64,000 nt of DNA from an uncultured Salinimicrobium sp. (GCA_946887075.1 CAMPKA010000001.1:289819-353818), one strand, 5' to 3'. Shown: positions 9,623 to 18,506, counted from the stretch's first letter. A program made the numbers and translations. The notes: a model not told the origin generated them from the sequence alone.

Positions 9623-10096
9623 TCAGGAATGCCAGGAAGAGAAAGGATGCTTTGAGAGAAAGGCATTATAGTACCTTCGGTCTCCCGTAACCTCATCCCC
9701 GAGCCAATTCGGGCGGGGGAACGCTTCTGCATGAGAGCCTAATTCGATCTCCGCCATAATCAGCCCCTGATTTTCCTCAAGAAATTCATCCACTTCAAAC
9801 AAATGATTTCCGATTCTGACCTGATGCCGTACCTTGGCTATTCTTCCTGGTTCACAGAGCGCCATCAATTCTTCTGCTTCATCCAAGGGAATTTCATGCT
9901 CCCATTCAAACCTACTGAGGCCATCCGCACTGCTCTTCCCCTTGATCGTCAAATAACCTTTTTCTCCTGCTATCCGGACCCTTACGGTTCGTGCAGGATC
10001 TGAATTGAGATAGCCTTGCTTAATCACGGTGCTCCTGAATTTTTCCGCCCGGAAAGCATCCGAGGCCACCAAGAATTTGCGCTCAATTTCTTGCAT
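9623..10096 (-). CDS. CYTH-domain protein (triphosphate tunnel family)
   Basis: Small cytosolic protein of the CYTH/triphosphate tunnel metalloenzyme family, which acts on triphosphate-containing substrates; bacterial members are often inorganic triphosphatases, less often class IV adenylate cyclases. The start is placed at 10096 because translation from there opens directly with the family signature MQEIERKFLV (ExExK-type). Later motifs are KQGYLN, RTVRVRIAGEKGYLTIKG, FEWEHEIP, EVDEFL and GLIMAEIELG, all lining the tunnel. Length is 157 aa. Its first 14 bases overlap the end of the upstream NAD(P)-binding gene, implying coupled translation. The precise substrate is not decidable here. Confidence 0.88.
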   Translation of the reverse strand: MQEIERKFLVASDAFRAEKFRSTVIKQGYLNSDPARTVRVRIAGEKGYLTIKGKSSADGLSRFEWEHEIPLDEAEELMALCEPGRIAKVRHQVRIGNHLFEVDEFLEENQGLIMAEIELGSHAEAFPRPNWLGDEVTGDRRYYNAFLSKHPFSSWHS

Positions 10097-10745
10097 GGAC
10101 CAATTCTTTGATTTCATCTGATTCGATTCGCTCCTTAAAATATCCTTCTTTTTCCAGGAGCACCATAGCGCTGGCAATGGTCTCTGAAGCAATGCTCCTG
10201 TACTTCCGGAAGCGGCCCAGTAGGAGATGGTCTCCCACCTTCATCAACTTTTTCCAGAGGAACTCAAAAGGACGTTTTTCCTGTCTTGGGCCATTGATCA
10301 AAGCCGGTTGCAGGATGTAGGTCTCCGGAATTTCCAGAGCCAGCACATCCCTTTCCATTTCTCCCTTGGTCCTGTTGTAAAAAAAACGGCTGTTGGGATT
10401 GGCATCAAGGGCAGAGATGACAACAAATTTTCCGATCCCATTCTTTTTTGCCAGCCGTGCCGCGGTCACCGGGATTCCGTGATCCACCAGGCGGTACATT
10501 TCTTCATCCGGTGTTTTTTTCTGCGTACTCCCGATACAGCAGAAAACGACATCGCCCGTAAAATCCTGGGCTTGCTGATCCAGCTGCAATAGGTCTAGCA
10601 GCTGTTCAGAGACCTTGGGATGGGTAAGTCCCACCGAAGTCCTGGTGAACACTTTTACTTTGCTATAGCCGGGATCCTTAATTAGTTTCTGTAGCAGTAT
10701 GCCTCCAGTAAGGCCTGTGGCACCCAAAATGATGGCCGTCTTCAT
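10083..10745 (-). CDS. NAD(P)-binding Rossmann-fold protein (atypical SDR, HTATIP2-like)
   Basis: Member of the extended/atypical short-chain dehydrogenase group with an N-terminal dinucleotide-binding motif ILGATGLTGGILLQKL directly after the chosen start at 10745. Further features are VFCCIGSTQKKT after strand 4, DHGIPVTAARLAKKNG, and the segment FFYNRTKGEMERDVLAL, which carries the Tyr-x-x-x-Lys-like pair (YNRTK). Length is 220 aa. The product resembles the CC3/TIP30-like oxidoreductases; the reaction is unknown. It overlaps the following CYTH gene by 14 bp and is divergent from dinB. Confidence 0.82.
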   Translation of the reverse strand: MKTAIILGATGLTGGILLQKLIKDPGYSKVKVFTRTSVGLTHPKVSEQLLDLLQLDQQAQDFTGDVVFCCIGSTQKKTPDEEMYRLVDHGIPVTAARLAKKNGIGKFVVISALDANPNSRFFYNRTKGEMERDVLALEIPETYILQPALINGPRQEKRPFEFLWKKLMKVGDHLLLGRFRKYRSIASETIASAMVLLEKEGYFKERIESDEIKELVHARN

Positions 10746-10847
10746 ATTTTGTGATTGGCCTATGAAGATAATCCCTTTTTCTTCCAAAATCAAACAGCCC
10801 GGATTCGAATTCGGGTTTATTCAATAGCTGGAATCAATGACCTTCAT

Positions 10848-10855
10848 TAATTTTG
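10848..10855 (+). promoter_or_regulatory. -7 promoter box of dinB, almost touching the ATG
   Basis: TAATTTTG matches TAnnTTTG exactly and lies only 4 bp before the dinB ATG at 10860. Bacteroidota transcripts normally begin about 6-7 nt after this box, so the dinB mRNA would be leaderless or nearly so. No clear -33 element is seen. Confidence 0.45.
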
Positions 10856-10859
10856 AACC

Positions 10860-11948
10860 ATGGAGCACCCGCAACTTCGTAAAATCATTCATATCGACAT
10901 GGATGCCTTTTTCGCCTCGGTAGAACAGCTGGACAACCCGGCCCTGAAAGGCATGCCTGTAGCCGTTGGTGGTACTACAAAACGAGGCGTGGTCGCGGCT
11001 GCCAGTTATGAAGCTCGAAAATTTGGGGTGAGGAGCGCGATGAGTACCAGAAGGGCTCAGCGGCTTTGCCCTCAGCTGGTCATGGTGGAACCGAGGTTTG
11101 AACGTTACCGGGAAATTTCGGGTTGCATACAGGAGGTTTTTCATCAGTATACAGACCTGGTGGAGCCACTTTCCCTTGATGAGGCATATCTGGACGTAAC
11201 ACGCAACAAAATCGGAATTCCCAGTGCCACCGTGATCGCCTCCGATATTAGAAGAAAGATCCTTGATCTTACAGGGCTTACGGCCTCAGCGGGTATTTCA
11301 GTAAACAAGTTCCTGGCCAAGATCGCCAGTGACTTTCACAAACCAAACGGTCAAAAGACGATTGCTCCAGATGAAATCGATCCCTTTCTGGAAGCGCTGG
11401 AGATCCGAAATTTCCATGGGGTCGGTAAAGTTACCGCCGAAAAAATGTACCGTTTAGGCATATTTACGGGCACCGATCTGAAAAGCAAGTCCCTTGGTTT
11501 CCTGGTCGATCAATTCGGAAGTAGCGGAAAGTATTTTTATGAAGTGGTACGAGGGAACCATTACAGTGAAGTGCTTCCCTCCCGTCATAGGAAGTCGCTT
11601 AGTGCTGAACTTACCTTTGAGGATAATATCTCCTCTGAGGTGTTTATGGCAGAGCGACTAAAGAAAATCGCTGGCGACCTGGAAAAGCGGCTCCTAAAAC
11701 ATCAGAACTCAGGAAGAACGGTTACCTTGAAAATCCGCTACAGTGATTTTTCTACCCATACCCGAAGCAGAACGCTTCCCCATTTTGTCTCTTCCGGCAA
11801 CCAAATTTATGATACTGCCCTAGACCTTCTATACCAGGAGGAGATCCGCGATTCTGTTCGCCTGCTGGGTATCACGCTGTCAAACCTGAACATCTCCGAA
11901 TCACAGGACAGGAAAGACACGGGAAGCCAACTCACCCTGGTTTTCTGA
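10860..11948 (+). CDS. dinB: DNA polymerase IV (Y-family)
   Basis: Error-prone translesion polymerase, 362 residues. The catalytic carboxylates are present in HIDMDAFFASVEQ (residues 11-23) and SLDEAYLDVT near residue 105. The fingers motif AASYEARKFGVRSAMS, the thumb HhH segment FHGVGKVTAEKM and the little-finger domain follow in order. The ATG at 10860 is retained because the next Met is inside the catalytic motif. The C-terminus ends LTLVF, which resembles the short hydrophobic sliding-clamp-binding tail of DinB proteins. It is a single gene, convergent with pyk (stops 2 bp apart). No LexA-like operator was recognised. Confidence 0.95.
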   Translation: MEHPQLRKIIHIDMDAFFASVEQLDNPALKGMPVAVGGTTKRGVVAAASYEARKFGVRSAMSTRRAQRLCPQLVMVEPRFERYREISGCIQEVFHQYTDLVEPLSLDEAYLDVTRNKIGIPSATVIASDIRRKILDLTGLTASAGISVNKFLAKIASDFHKPNGQKTIAPDEIDPFLEALEIRNFHGVGKVTAEKMYRLGIFTGTDLKSKSLGFLVDQFGSSGKYFYEVVRGNHYSEVLPSRHRKSLSAELTFEDNISSEVFMAERLKKIAGDLEKRLLKHQNSGRTVTLKIRYSDFSTHTRSRTLPHFVSSGNQIYDTALDLLYQEEIRDSVRLLGITLSNLNISESQDRKDTGSQLTLVF

Positions 11949-11949
11949 A

Positions 11950-13380
11950 TTACTCAATCTCGGAAATTCTCAAGGTGTTGACCATTCCTTTGTTGCTGAT
12001 CGGCATGGCAGCCAGATTGATCGTGAAATCCCCTTTCTCCACAAAACGACTTTCAGTAGCGATACGGTTCACATCATCTATGGTTTCATCTGTACTGACC
12101 ATTTTGTCGTAATAGAAGGCTCTGACCCCCCACAAGAGGCTGAGCTGATTGACGATTCTTTTGTTAGAGGTAAAGACAAGGATGTTAGACTCCGGTCTCC
12201 ATGCAGAGATCTGGAAAGCGGTGTACCCGCTGTTGGTCAAGGTACAGATCGCCTTGGCTTTGATCTCATTGGCCATATGGGCAGCATGATAACAAACTGA
12301 CTTGGTAATATAACGTTTCGTCCTTACATGGGGCGGGTCATGAGGAACCTTGATCAAGGGAGAATTTTCAACACTGATAATGATTTGGGACATCTTCTCT
12401 ATCACCTGAACCGGGTAATTCCCTACAGAAGTTTCTCCGCTCAGCATCACAGCATCCGCTCCGTCCATCACTGAGTTGGCAACATCGTTGACCTCTGCCC
12501 GTGTCGGGGTAAGGCTTGTGATCATGGTTTCCATCATCTGTGTTGCAATGATAACCGGAATCCGGGCCTTCTTCGCCTTCAAAACAAGCTGTTTCTGAAT
12601 TAGCGGCACCTCCTGGGCGGGAATCTCCACTCCGAGGTCACCCCTGGCCACCATAAGACCGTCACAATAGGCTACGATCTTGTCGATGTTCTCAACTCCC
12701 TCGGGTTTTTCTATCTTGGCCACGATCGGGATCTTGAACTCCGAATGCTCTCTTATCAGATTCTGCAATTGCAGCAAATCATCGCTGTTTCTCACGAATG
12801 AAAGTGCAATCCAATCCACGTTCTGGCTGACTGCGAAAATGGCATCTTCAATATCTTTCTCAGTCAGCGCAGGAAGAGAGATCTTCGTATTGGGTAGATT
12901 TACACCCTTCTTTGACCGCAACGGACCCCCCTGAAGTACCTTGGCCTTTACTTCGTCTTTCTTGTTTGTGGTGACGACTTCAAAAATCAGTTTGCCATCA
13001 TCGAGAAGGATTCGTTCCCCTGGTCGCACGTCCTGAGGAAATTGATCATAATTCATATAAACTCTTGAGGCCGTTCCTTCGAATTCCTTTCCCGTTGCAA
13101 ATATGATCTCATCTCCTTTGGATACGACCACCTCCTCCTTCATCTTGCCAACCCTCAATTTCGGTCCCTGAAGATCTGCCAGAACCGCGGCGGTATAACC
13201 GAATTCCTCGTTCAACTCTCGTATCGTCCGGATTCTTTCCTTAACATCATCATAATTTGCATGGGAAAAGTTCACCCGGAACACATTGACACCAGCTTCG
13301 ATCATGTCCTTAAGAACCTCTTTGGAACTGGTGGCTGGTCCGAGCGTGGCTACAATTTTCGTCTTCTTATTATTTGGCAT
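11950..13380 (-). CDS. pyk: pyruvate kinase
   Basis: Converts phosphoenolpyruvate and ADP to pyruvate and ATP, the last step of glycolysis. Length 476 aa is normal. Motifs seen: KIVATLGPAT at the N-terminus, NFSHANYDD, the active-site lysine region PIVAKIEKPEGVENI, the metal-site MVARGDLGVEIP, and DGADAVMLSGETSVGNYPV. The C-terminal regulatory domain is present. The start codon overlaps the stop of the upstream IPExxxVDY gene as TGATG, so translation of the two is probably coupled. The operon is likely rnc - IPExxxVDY gene - pyk. Confidence 0.97.
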   Translation of the reverse strand: MPNNKKTKIVATLGPATSSKEVLKDMIEAGVNVFRVNFSHANYDDVKERIRTIRELNEEFGYTAAVLADLQGPKLRVGKMKEEVVVSKGDEIIFATGKEFEGTASRVYMNYDQFPQDVRPGERILLDDGKLIFEVVTTNKKDEVKAKVLQGGPLRSKKGVNLPNTKISLPALTEKDIEDAIFAVSQNVDWIALSFVRNSDDLLQLQNLIREHSEFKIPIVAKIEKPEGVENIDKIVAYCDGLMVARGDLGVEIPAQEVPLIQKQLVLKAKKARIPVIIATQMMETMITSLTPTRAEVNDVANSVMDGADAVMLSGETSVGNYPVQVIEKMSQIIISVENSPLIKVPHDPPHVRTKRYITKSVCYHAAHMANEIKAKAICTLTNSGYTAFQISAWRPESNILVFTSNKRIVNQLSLLWGVRAFYYDKMVSTDETIDDVNRIATESRFVEKGDFTINLAAMPISNKGMVNTLRISEIE

Positions 13381-13880
13381 CAGTCAAAAATTAAATTTTC
13401 TTTAGATTTTATCGCGTCAAATTCTATGGCGTAAGCCATGGATACCTGTGCGACTCCTTTGATTTGATTGAGCAGCGTACTTTCCGAAATTCCTTCGATA
13501 TCCTCCTCTATCTTCAGGAAAAAATCCACCTGGCGAAATTCAGGCAAAAGAAATGATTTCTGGAGGCTCTCTGGTTCCTCCTCAAAGAGAGACCGACTTT
13601 CCTTCCTCCCCTCCACCTTACTTCGGGATACGTTCCCTACAAGGAAATAGCTGCAGTAATTGATTTCATCCTCGAACTCGTATAGTTCAAAAAGGCTGAC
13701 GGCTGAATTCCTTCTGATATCGACATCTTTGCGTGCCCTCTTGAGCCTGAGTCCAAGATTTTTATTCAACAGGAATGCCATTCGGTAATCCTCCACGGAG
13801 GCATGTATGGCGAAGAGCTTAAAGGGCTGCTCAAAGAATTCATCCAGAACCAGTTTATGCGCCGGCATCTTTACCTTCAT
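13380..13880 (-). CDS. IPExxxVDY-family protein, function unknown
   Basis: A 166-residue soluble protein with no signal or membrane segment. It belongs to a family recognised by the motif I/LPExxxVDY/F; here it reads LPEFRQVDFFLKIEED near residue 112. Families of this type are found almost only in Bacteroidota, usually next to rnc and pyk as here. Other features are an acidic central region and DFFLKI/IKGVAQVSMAYAI near the C-terminus. An alternative start is Met5 (13868). The stop overlaps the pyk ATG (TGATG). The coupling suggests a role connected with pyruvate kinase or RNase III, but that is inference from gene order only. Confidence 0.85.
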   Translation of the reverse strand: MKVKMPAHKLVLDEFFEQPFKLFAIHASVEDYRMAFLLNKNLGLRLKRARKDVDIRRNSAVSLFELYEFEDEINYCSYFLVGNVSRSKVEGRKESRSLFEEEPESLQKSFLLPEFRQVDFFLKIEEDIEGISESTLLNQIKGVAQVSMAYAIEFDAIKSKENLIFD

Positions 13881-13976
13881 ATACTTTAAAGGTAGAAATT
13901 GTGGCCCACAAAATTAAGGAATTACAGGCTATTTTTCAGAATATTCTACGAAAACGTTATAGTTTATGAGATTTCC

Positions 13977-14714
13977 TCAAGAAGGTGTGATTTTATTTTG
14001 GAATGCGTAATATGCCCTTTTTGAGGCCTTTTCTTCCGCCTTTTTCTTTGAAGTCGCTCTGGCCTTCGCCACCACCCGCTCCTCTACGCGTAGTTTCACC
14101 GCAAAATGCCGGACCTCATCCCTCCCTGTATCATCATAAACCTCAAAACTGAAGCTCTTTTTTTCCTTCTGGCACCATTCGATCAGCAAGCCTTTGTAAC
14201 TAATCACGGTCCCTTCCAACTGTTCAATGTCCACATACGGTTGAATCACACGCTCATAGACGAACTTCCGAACATACTTATATCCACGGTCCAGATAAAT
14301 AGCTCCGATCAAAGCTTCGAAAAGATTTCCGTGAATGTTGGTTCCAAACTGATCGGTCGAGATGTTCGTTCTGATATGGGCAATCAATCCCAGGTCCTTT
14401 CCCAACTCATTGAGATGTTTGCGACTGACAATTTTGGACCTCATCTTGGTGAGATACCCCTCATTCCCTCCCGGCACCTCCCGAAACAGATGGGAGGCGA
14501 TTACAGCTCCAAGCATGGCGTCTCCAAGGAATTCCATCCGTTCATAATTGATCGCATTACCCTCCTCATCCTTTCGGTTGAGGGAACGGTGCGTAAAGGC
14601 CTTTTTGTAGTAATTGATGTTGCGTGGCTTGAAACCCGTGATCCGAGTCACTGCGACAAAAAAATTCCCGTCTCGTGAGGAGCGGGAATTAAAGATATTT
14701 TTGATAACACTCAT
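13977..14714 (-). CDS. rnc: ribonuclease III
   Basis: Double-strand-specific endoribonuclease that processes rRNA precursors and structured mRNAs. The catalytic signature ERMEFLGDAMLGAV is near residue 62 and the second acidic cluster GNLFEALIGAIYLD near residue 135. The C-terminal double-stranded-RNA-binding domain ends KKKAEEKASKRAYYAF. Start at 14714 (MSVIKNIFNSR) gives 245 aa and begins 8 bp after the fabF stop; an in-frame Met five codons upstream would overlap fabF and is less likely. It lies in the acpP-fabF-rnc order common in many bacteria. Some residues in the N-terminal 20-25 (SRSSRDGNFFVAV) are a lineage-specific extension. Confidence 0.95.
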   Translation of the reverse strand: MSVIKNIFNSRSSRDGNFFVAVTRITGFKPRNINYYKKAFTHRSLNRKDEEGNAINYERMEFLGDAMLGAVIASHLFREVPGGNEGYLTKMRSKIVSRKHLNELGKDLGLIAHIRTNISTDQFGTNIHGNLFEALIGAIYLDRGYKYVRKFVYERVIQPYVDIEQLEGTVISYKGLLIEWCQKEKKSFSFEVYDDTGRDEVRHFAVKLRVEERVVAKARATSKKKAEEKASKRAYYAFQNKITPS

Positions 14715-14721
14715 AGGAGTT

Positions 14722-15975
14722 CTACTCATCCAACTTCCTGAAGAGAATACAGGCATTATGCCCTCCAAATCCAAAGGTATTGCTCATAGCCACCTTTACT
14801 TCACGCTTCTGAGCCTTGTTCAGGGTCAGGTTCAGTTCCGGATCAATGTTTTCATCCGGGAATTCATGATTAATCGTGGGAGGCACCAGGCTATTTTTCA
14901 TCGCCAGGATCGAGGCGATGGCCTCGACAGCACCTGCCGCCCCGAGAAGATGACCGGTCATGGATTTGGTCGAATTGATATTGATATTCTTGGCGTGATC
15001 GCCAAAGACCTTCTTAATCGCCTTCAGCTCCGCAACATCTCCAAGCGGTGTAGAGGTGCCATGGGTGTTGATCGCGTCAACATCTTCAGGATCCAGTCCA
15101 GCATTTCTAAGACAGTTTTCCATTACGGCAATAACGCCGATACCCTCTGGATGCGGTGCAGTCATATGATAGGCATCCGAAGAAAGCCCACCTCCTACAA
15201 CCTCTGCATATATCCTGGCTCCCCGTGCTTTGGCATGTTCGTATTCCTCAAGAATCAGGGCCCCGGCCCCTTCTCCCAGTACAAAACCATCTCGAGTTGC
15301 ATCAAATGGTCTGGAAGCGGTTTCCGGACTTTCGTTTCTTGTCGAAAGGGCATGCATCGCATTAAAACCTCCCATACCTGCAGGCGCTACGGCTGCCTCT
15401 GATCCTCCCGTCACTATGATGTCACTCAGGCCTAGCCTGATATTGTTCAATGAGTCGATCAGCGCGTTAGCTGCGGATGCACATGCAGAAACCGTGGTGT
15501 AATTAGGTCCCATGAAACCATGACGAATAGAAATGTTACCCGGTGCGATATCCGCAATCATTTTAGGAATGAAGAAAGGGTTGAATCTTGGTGTTCCATC
15601 CCCTTTCCCAAAGGAAAGAACCTCATCCTGGAAGGTCTCCAGGCCTCCTATTCCGGCTCCCCAGATAACCCCGACCCGCAGCTTGTTCACTGAATCCAAA
15701 TCGATCCCTGCGTCTTTTATTGCCTCATCCGAGGCTACCAGGGCATACTGTGCAAATTTGTCCAGTTTACGAGCCTCTTTGCGGTCGAAGTAATCTTCTG
15801 CATTGAAGTTTTTGAGTTCACAAGCGAATTTGGTCTTGAACTTTTCAGTATCGAAATACGTAATGGGAGCTGAACCGCTTTTACCGTTCACCAACCCGTC
15901 CCAATATTCCTCAATATTGTTCCCGATTGGCGTGAGTGCCCCCAATCCAGTTACTACAACTCGCTTTAACTCCAT
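14722..15975 (-). CDS. fabF: beta-ketoacyl-ACP synthase II
   Basis: Elongating condensing enzyme of type II fatty acid synthesis; joins malonyl-ACP to acyl-ACP in the cytosol. At 417 aa it starts with RRVVVTGLGALTPIG-like sequence (KRVVVTGLGALTP). The catalytic triad is complete: Cys in TVSACASAANAL, His in INTHGTSTPLGD and His in MTGHLLGAAGAVE. The C-terminal glycine-rich GFGGHNACILF is intact. It follows acpP by 15 bp in the same direction. Confidence 0.97.
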   Translation of the reverse strand: MELKRVVVTGLGALTPIGNNIEEYWDGLVNGKSGSAPITYFDTEKFKTKFACELKNFNAEDYFDRKEARKLDKFAQYALVASDEAIKDAGIDLDSVNKLRVGVIWGAGIGGLETFQDEVLSFGKGDGTPRFNPFFIPKMIADIAPGNISIRHGFMGPNYTTVSACASAANALIDSLNNIRLGLSDIIVTGGSEAAVAPAGMGGFNAMHALSTRNESPETASRPFDATRDGFVLGEGAGALILEEYEHAKARGARIYAEVVGGGLSSDAYHMTAPHPEGIGVIAVMENCLRNAGLDPEDVDAINTHGTSTPLGDVAELKAIKKVFGDHAKNININSTKSMTGHLLGAAGAVEAIASILAMKNSLVPPTINHEFPDENIDPELNLTLNKAQKREVKVAMSNTFGFGGHNACILFRKLDE

Positions 15976-15990
15976 AAAGATGTGTTACTT

Positions 15991-16227
15991 TTATTTTTTT
16001 GCGTCTTCTATATAAGAGATGGCCTGGCCTACGGTGGCAATGTTTTCTGCCTGATCATCCGGAATTTGGATGTCGAATTCCTTCTCGAATTCCATGATCA
16101 ATTCTACCGTGTCTAATGAATCAGCGCCCAAGTCATTGGTGAAGCTAGCTTCATTCACTACTTCATTCTCGTCAACTCCTAGCTTATCGACGATGATGGC
16201 TTTTACTCTTGATGCAATGTCTGACAT
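15991..16227 (-). CDS. acpP: acyl carrier protein
   Basis: 78-residue acidic carrier of fatty acid synthesis. The phosphopantetheine attachment site is Ser37 in [10 protein letters not shown]. The rest follows the canonical four-helix ACP, with [13 protein letters not shown] loop (TNDLGADSL) and [19 protein letters not shown] at the end. It is first in acpP-fabF-rnc and is divergent from purN. Confidence 0.97.
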   Translation of the reverse strand: MSDIASRVKAIIVDKLGVDENEVVNEASFTNDLGADSLDTVELIMEFEKEFDIQIPDDQAENIATVGQAISYIEDAKK

Positions 16228-16256
16228 AACGTTTGTTTTTAATTTTAATTAAGTGG

Positions 16257-16264
16257 CAAAAATA
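16257..16264 (-). promoter_or_regulatory. -7 promoter box of acpP-fabF-rnc
   Basis: On the minus strand this reads TATTTTTG, a match to TAnnTTTG. It lies about 30 bp before the acpP ATG, leaving a short AT-rich leader without a Shine-Dalgarno. A divergent TACTTTTA box for purN lies at 16339-16346 on the plus strand. Confidence 0.5.
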
Positions 16265-16373
16265 AAAAAACTTATTTTAAAACCTGTTCTTCCATTAAAA
16301 ATGTGGAGGTAAATTACGCAATTTTCAGCTAAAGCCTTTACTTTTACCTCCTAATAATTGTTAAGAGCCCGGT

Positions 16374-16976
16374 GTGTCAAATTCCCCTGATTCAGCAGAA
16401 AAGAAGATCGTCATATTCGCTTCTGGAAACGGATCCAACGCCGAGAATATCATTAGGTATTTTCACGCTAAAGGAAATGTGAGGGTCCTGGCGGTATTTT
16501 CCAATAAGCGTTCTGCCAAAGTTCTTGAACGGGCACATCATCTTGGGGTAAGGGCGTTCTGCTTTGACAGATATGCCCTGTATGAGTCGGAAGAGGTGCT
16601 GGATTTCCTTAGGGAAATGGAGCCTGATCTTATCGTTCTGGCTGGTTTCCTCTGGATGCTTCCCGAAAATATTTTAAAAAACTTCCACAACCGGGTCATC
16701 AATATCCATCCGGCCCTGTTGCCCAAGTATGGAGGTCAAGGCATGTACGGAGACAAGGTACACCAGGCTGTACTGAACCAAAAGGAACTGAAAACCGGCA
16801 TTAGCATTCACTATGTCAATGAACGTTACGACGAAGGCAAATTGATCTTTCAGGCTACTACTCCTATTAAACCAGAAGACACAGCGGCTTCCATTGCCGC
16901 CAAGGTTCATGAGCTTGAGCATGAACATTTTCCAAAAGTGATTGAAAGAATGCTGCAGGAAGAGGGAAATGCATAA
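16374..16976 (+). CDS. purN: phosphoribosylglycinamide formyltransferase
   Basis: Transfers a formyl group from 10-formyltetrahydrofolate to GAR in purine synthesis. Starts with GTG at 16374; 200 aa. Motifs: IVIFASGNGSNAENII (phosphate-binding loop), the catalytic NIHPALLPKYGGQGMYG, and HYVNERYDEGKLIFQ, which carries the conserved Asp. The last 8 bases overlap the rnhA start, so the two are likely co-translated. Length and motif order are normal for PurN. Confidence 0.96.
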   Translation: MSNSPDSAEKKIVIFASGNGSNAENIIRYFHAKGNVRVLAVFSNKRSAKVLERAHHLGVRAFCFDRYALYESEEVLDFLREMEPDLIVLAGFLWMLPENILKNFHNRVINIHPALLPKYGGQGMYGDKVHQAVLNQKELKTGISIHYVNERYDEGKLIFQATTPIKPEDTAASIAAKVHELEHEHFPKVIERMLQEEGNA

Positions 16977-17451
16977 TCCTGAGGTCCATATATACACCGA
17001 CGGTGCTGCTCGGGGAAATCCTGGGCCCGGGGGGTACGGAATCATCATGGAATGGGTCGGGCGCCCGTATAAAAAGGAGTTCTCCAAAGGATTCCGGCAC
17101 ACCACCAACAACCGCATGGAACTGCTGGCTGTTATTGATGCTTTGAAAAAACTTAAGAAGGAGGGAATTACTGCAGTGGTGTTCACGGATTCGAAGTATG
17201 TTGCTGACGCTGTGGAAAAAGGATGGGTCTTCAACTGGGAAAAAAAGCAGTTCAGAGAACGGAAAAATGCTGATCTATGGGTGGAATTCCTGAAAGAGTA
17301 TCGCAAGCATAAGGTCCGCTTCCGCTGGATCAGGGGTCATAACGAACATCCTCAGAACGAGCGTTGTGACCGCCTTGCCGTTGAGGCCTCCAAGGGTAAA
17401 AAACGGTTTGTAGACAAGGGATTCGATACCGGACAGGAAGGGCTCTTATAA
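16969..17451 (+). CDS. rnhA: ribonuclease HI
   Basis: Degrades the RNA strand of RNA-DNA hybrids. The start at 16969 (MHNPEVHIYTDG) is preferred over an upstream in-frame Met within purN. All active-site acids are visible: Asp in IYTDGAARGNPGPGG, Glu in NNRMELLAVIDAL, Asp in VFTDSKYV and the last Asp in NERCDRLAVEA. The basic handle region (WEKKQFRERKNADLW) and the loop His (RGHNEH) are present. Length 160 aa. It overlaps purN by 8 bp. Confidence 0.95.
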   Translation: MHNPEVHIYTDGAARGNPGPGGYGIIMEWVGRPYKKEFSKGFRHTTNNRMELLAVIDALKKLKKEGITAVVFTDSKYVADAVEKGWVFNWEKKQFRERKNADLWVEFLKEYRKHKVRFRWIRGHNEHPQNERCDRLAVEASKGKKRFVDKGFDTGQEGLL

Positions 17452-17486
17452 GGCAGTTCCTGTTAGGGGCTTGAAAAACAAAACCC

Positions 17487-17494
17487 TATATTTG
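17487..17494 (+). promoter_or_regulatory. -7 promoter box of the PfkB kinase gene
   Basis: TATATTTG followed by C fits TAnnTTTG. It is 22 bp before the ATG at 17517, giving a leader of about 15 nt. The -33 element is poor. Confidence 0.5.
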
Positions 17495-17516
17495 CAGCTC
17501 ATTTTTAAAGCGAGCC

Positions 17517-18440
17517 ATGAACAAGCTATTGATAGTGGGAACGGTAGCCTTCGACGCCATCGAAACTCCCTTTGGAAAAACCGATAAAATCCTTGGCGGA
17601 GCGGCAACCTACATCGCCCTTGCCGCTGCACAGTTCGATATAAAAAGTGCTATTGTTTCTGTGGTCGGAGCGGATTTTCCCGAAGAGTACCTAGAGCTGT
17701 TACGGAAAAAAAATATTGACCTCTCGGGAACGGAGGTCGTCCAGGGCGGAAAAACCTTCTTTTGGAGCGGAAAATATCACAACGACCTCAATTCTAGAGA
17801 CACTCTCGAAACGCAACTGAACGTGCTGGCGGATTTTGAGCCGGTGGTACCGCGGGATTTCAGGTCTCCTGAAATCGTGATGTTAGGAAATTTACACCCT
17901 CTTGTCCAACTAAGTGTCCTGGAACAGCTCGAACGGCCAAAGCTGGTTGTGCTTGATACCATGAACTTCTGGATGGACAATACCTGGGATGAACTGATGC
18001 AGGTAATTTCCCGGGTGGATGTGCTCACCATTAATGATGAGGAAGCCAGACAATTGACGGGAGAGTATTCTCTGCTGAAGGCATCCAGGAAAATTGCCGA
18101 ATTGGGTCCTGGCACAGTCGTGATCAAAAAAGGAGAACATGGTGCCTTACTCTTCCAGAACGGACAGATCTTTTTCGCTCCGGCGCTTCCGCTGGAAGAG
18201 GTTTTTGATCCTACCGGGGCTGGGGACACGTTTGCGGGAGGTTTTGCGGGATACCTCGCTCACACCGGAGATATTTCCTTTAAGAATATGAAGAATGCCG
18301 TAATTTATGGATCTAACCTGGCGTCGTTCTGCGTGGAGAAATTCGGGACTGCCAGAATGGAGAATCTGACGAAAGAGGAAGTGAATTCCCGGCTGGAGCA
18401 GTTCAAAGCATTGACACAGTTCCAAATCAAAATAAGCTAA
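17517..18440 (+). CDS. PfkB-family carbohydrate/nucleoside kinase
   Basis: ATP-dependent kinase of the ribokinase/PfkB fold, 307 aa. The N-terminal substrate region reads VGTVAFDAIETPFGK and LGGAATYIALAAAQF; the C-terminal catalytic signature DPTGAGDTFAGGFAGYLA (near residue 235) contains the base Asp and the anion hole. Substrate may be a sugar or a nucleoside; nothing here decides. It lies just before the PurF-like gene and after rnhA, separated by its own promoter and ending in a clear terminator. Confidence 0.9.
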   Translation: MNKLLIVGTVAFDAIETPFGKTDKILGGAATYIALAAAQFDIKSAIVSVVGADFPEEYLELLRKKNIDLSGTEVVQGGKTFFWSGKYHNDLNSRDTLETQLNVLADFEPVVPRDFRSPEIVMLGNLHPLVQLSVLEQLERPKLVVLDTMNFWMDNTWDELMQVISRVDVLTINDEEARQLTGEYSLLKASRKIAELGPGTVVIKKGEHGALLFQNGQIFFAPALPLEEVFDPTGAGDTFAGGFAGYLAHTGDISFKNMKNAVIYGSNLASFCVEKFGTARMENLTKEEVNSRLEQFKALTQFQIKIS

Positions 18441-18443
18441 AAT

Positions 18444-18472
18444 GAATGCCCTGTAATTTCGGGGCATTTTTT
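18444..18472 (+). terminator. Rho-independent terminator after the PfkB kinase
   Basis: Inverted repeat ATGCCC ... GGGCAT with a 9-10 nt loop followed by TTTTTT, starting a few bases after the stop codon at 18440. Confidence 0.8.
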
Positions 18473-18506
18473 GTGACTAAGTAGATATCAAAATAATTGC
18501 GGTACC

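Noticed and set aside
14614..15402. 262-aa plus-strand frame over rnc/fabF
   Set aside because: Antisense to fabF and rnc, which have full active sites; composition is that of a shadow frame.
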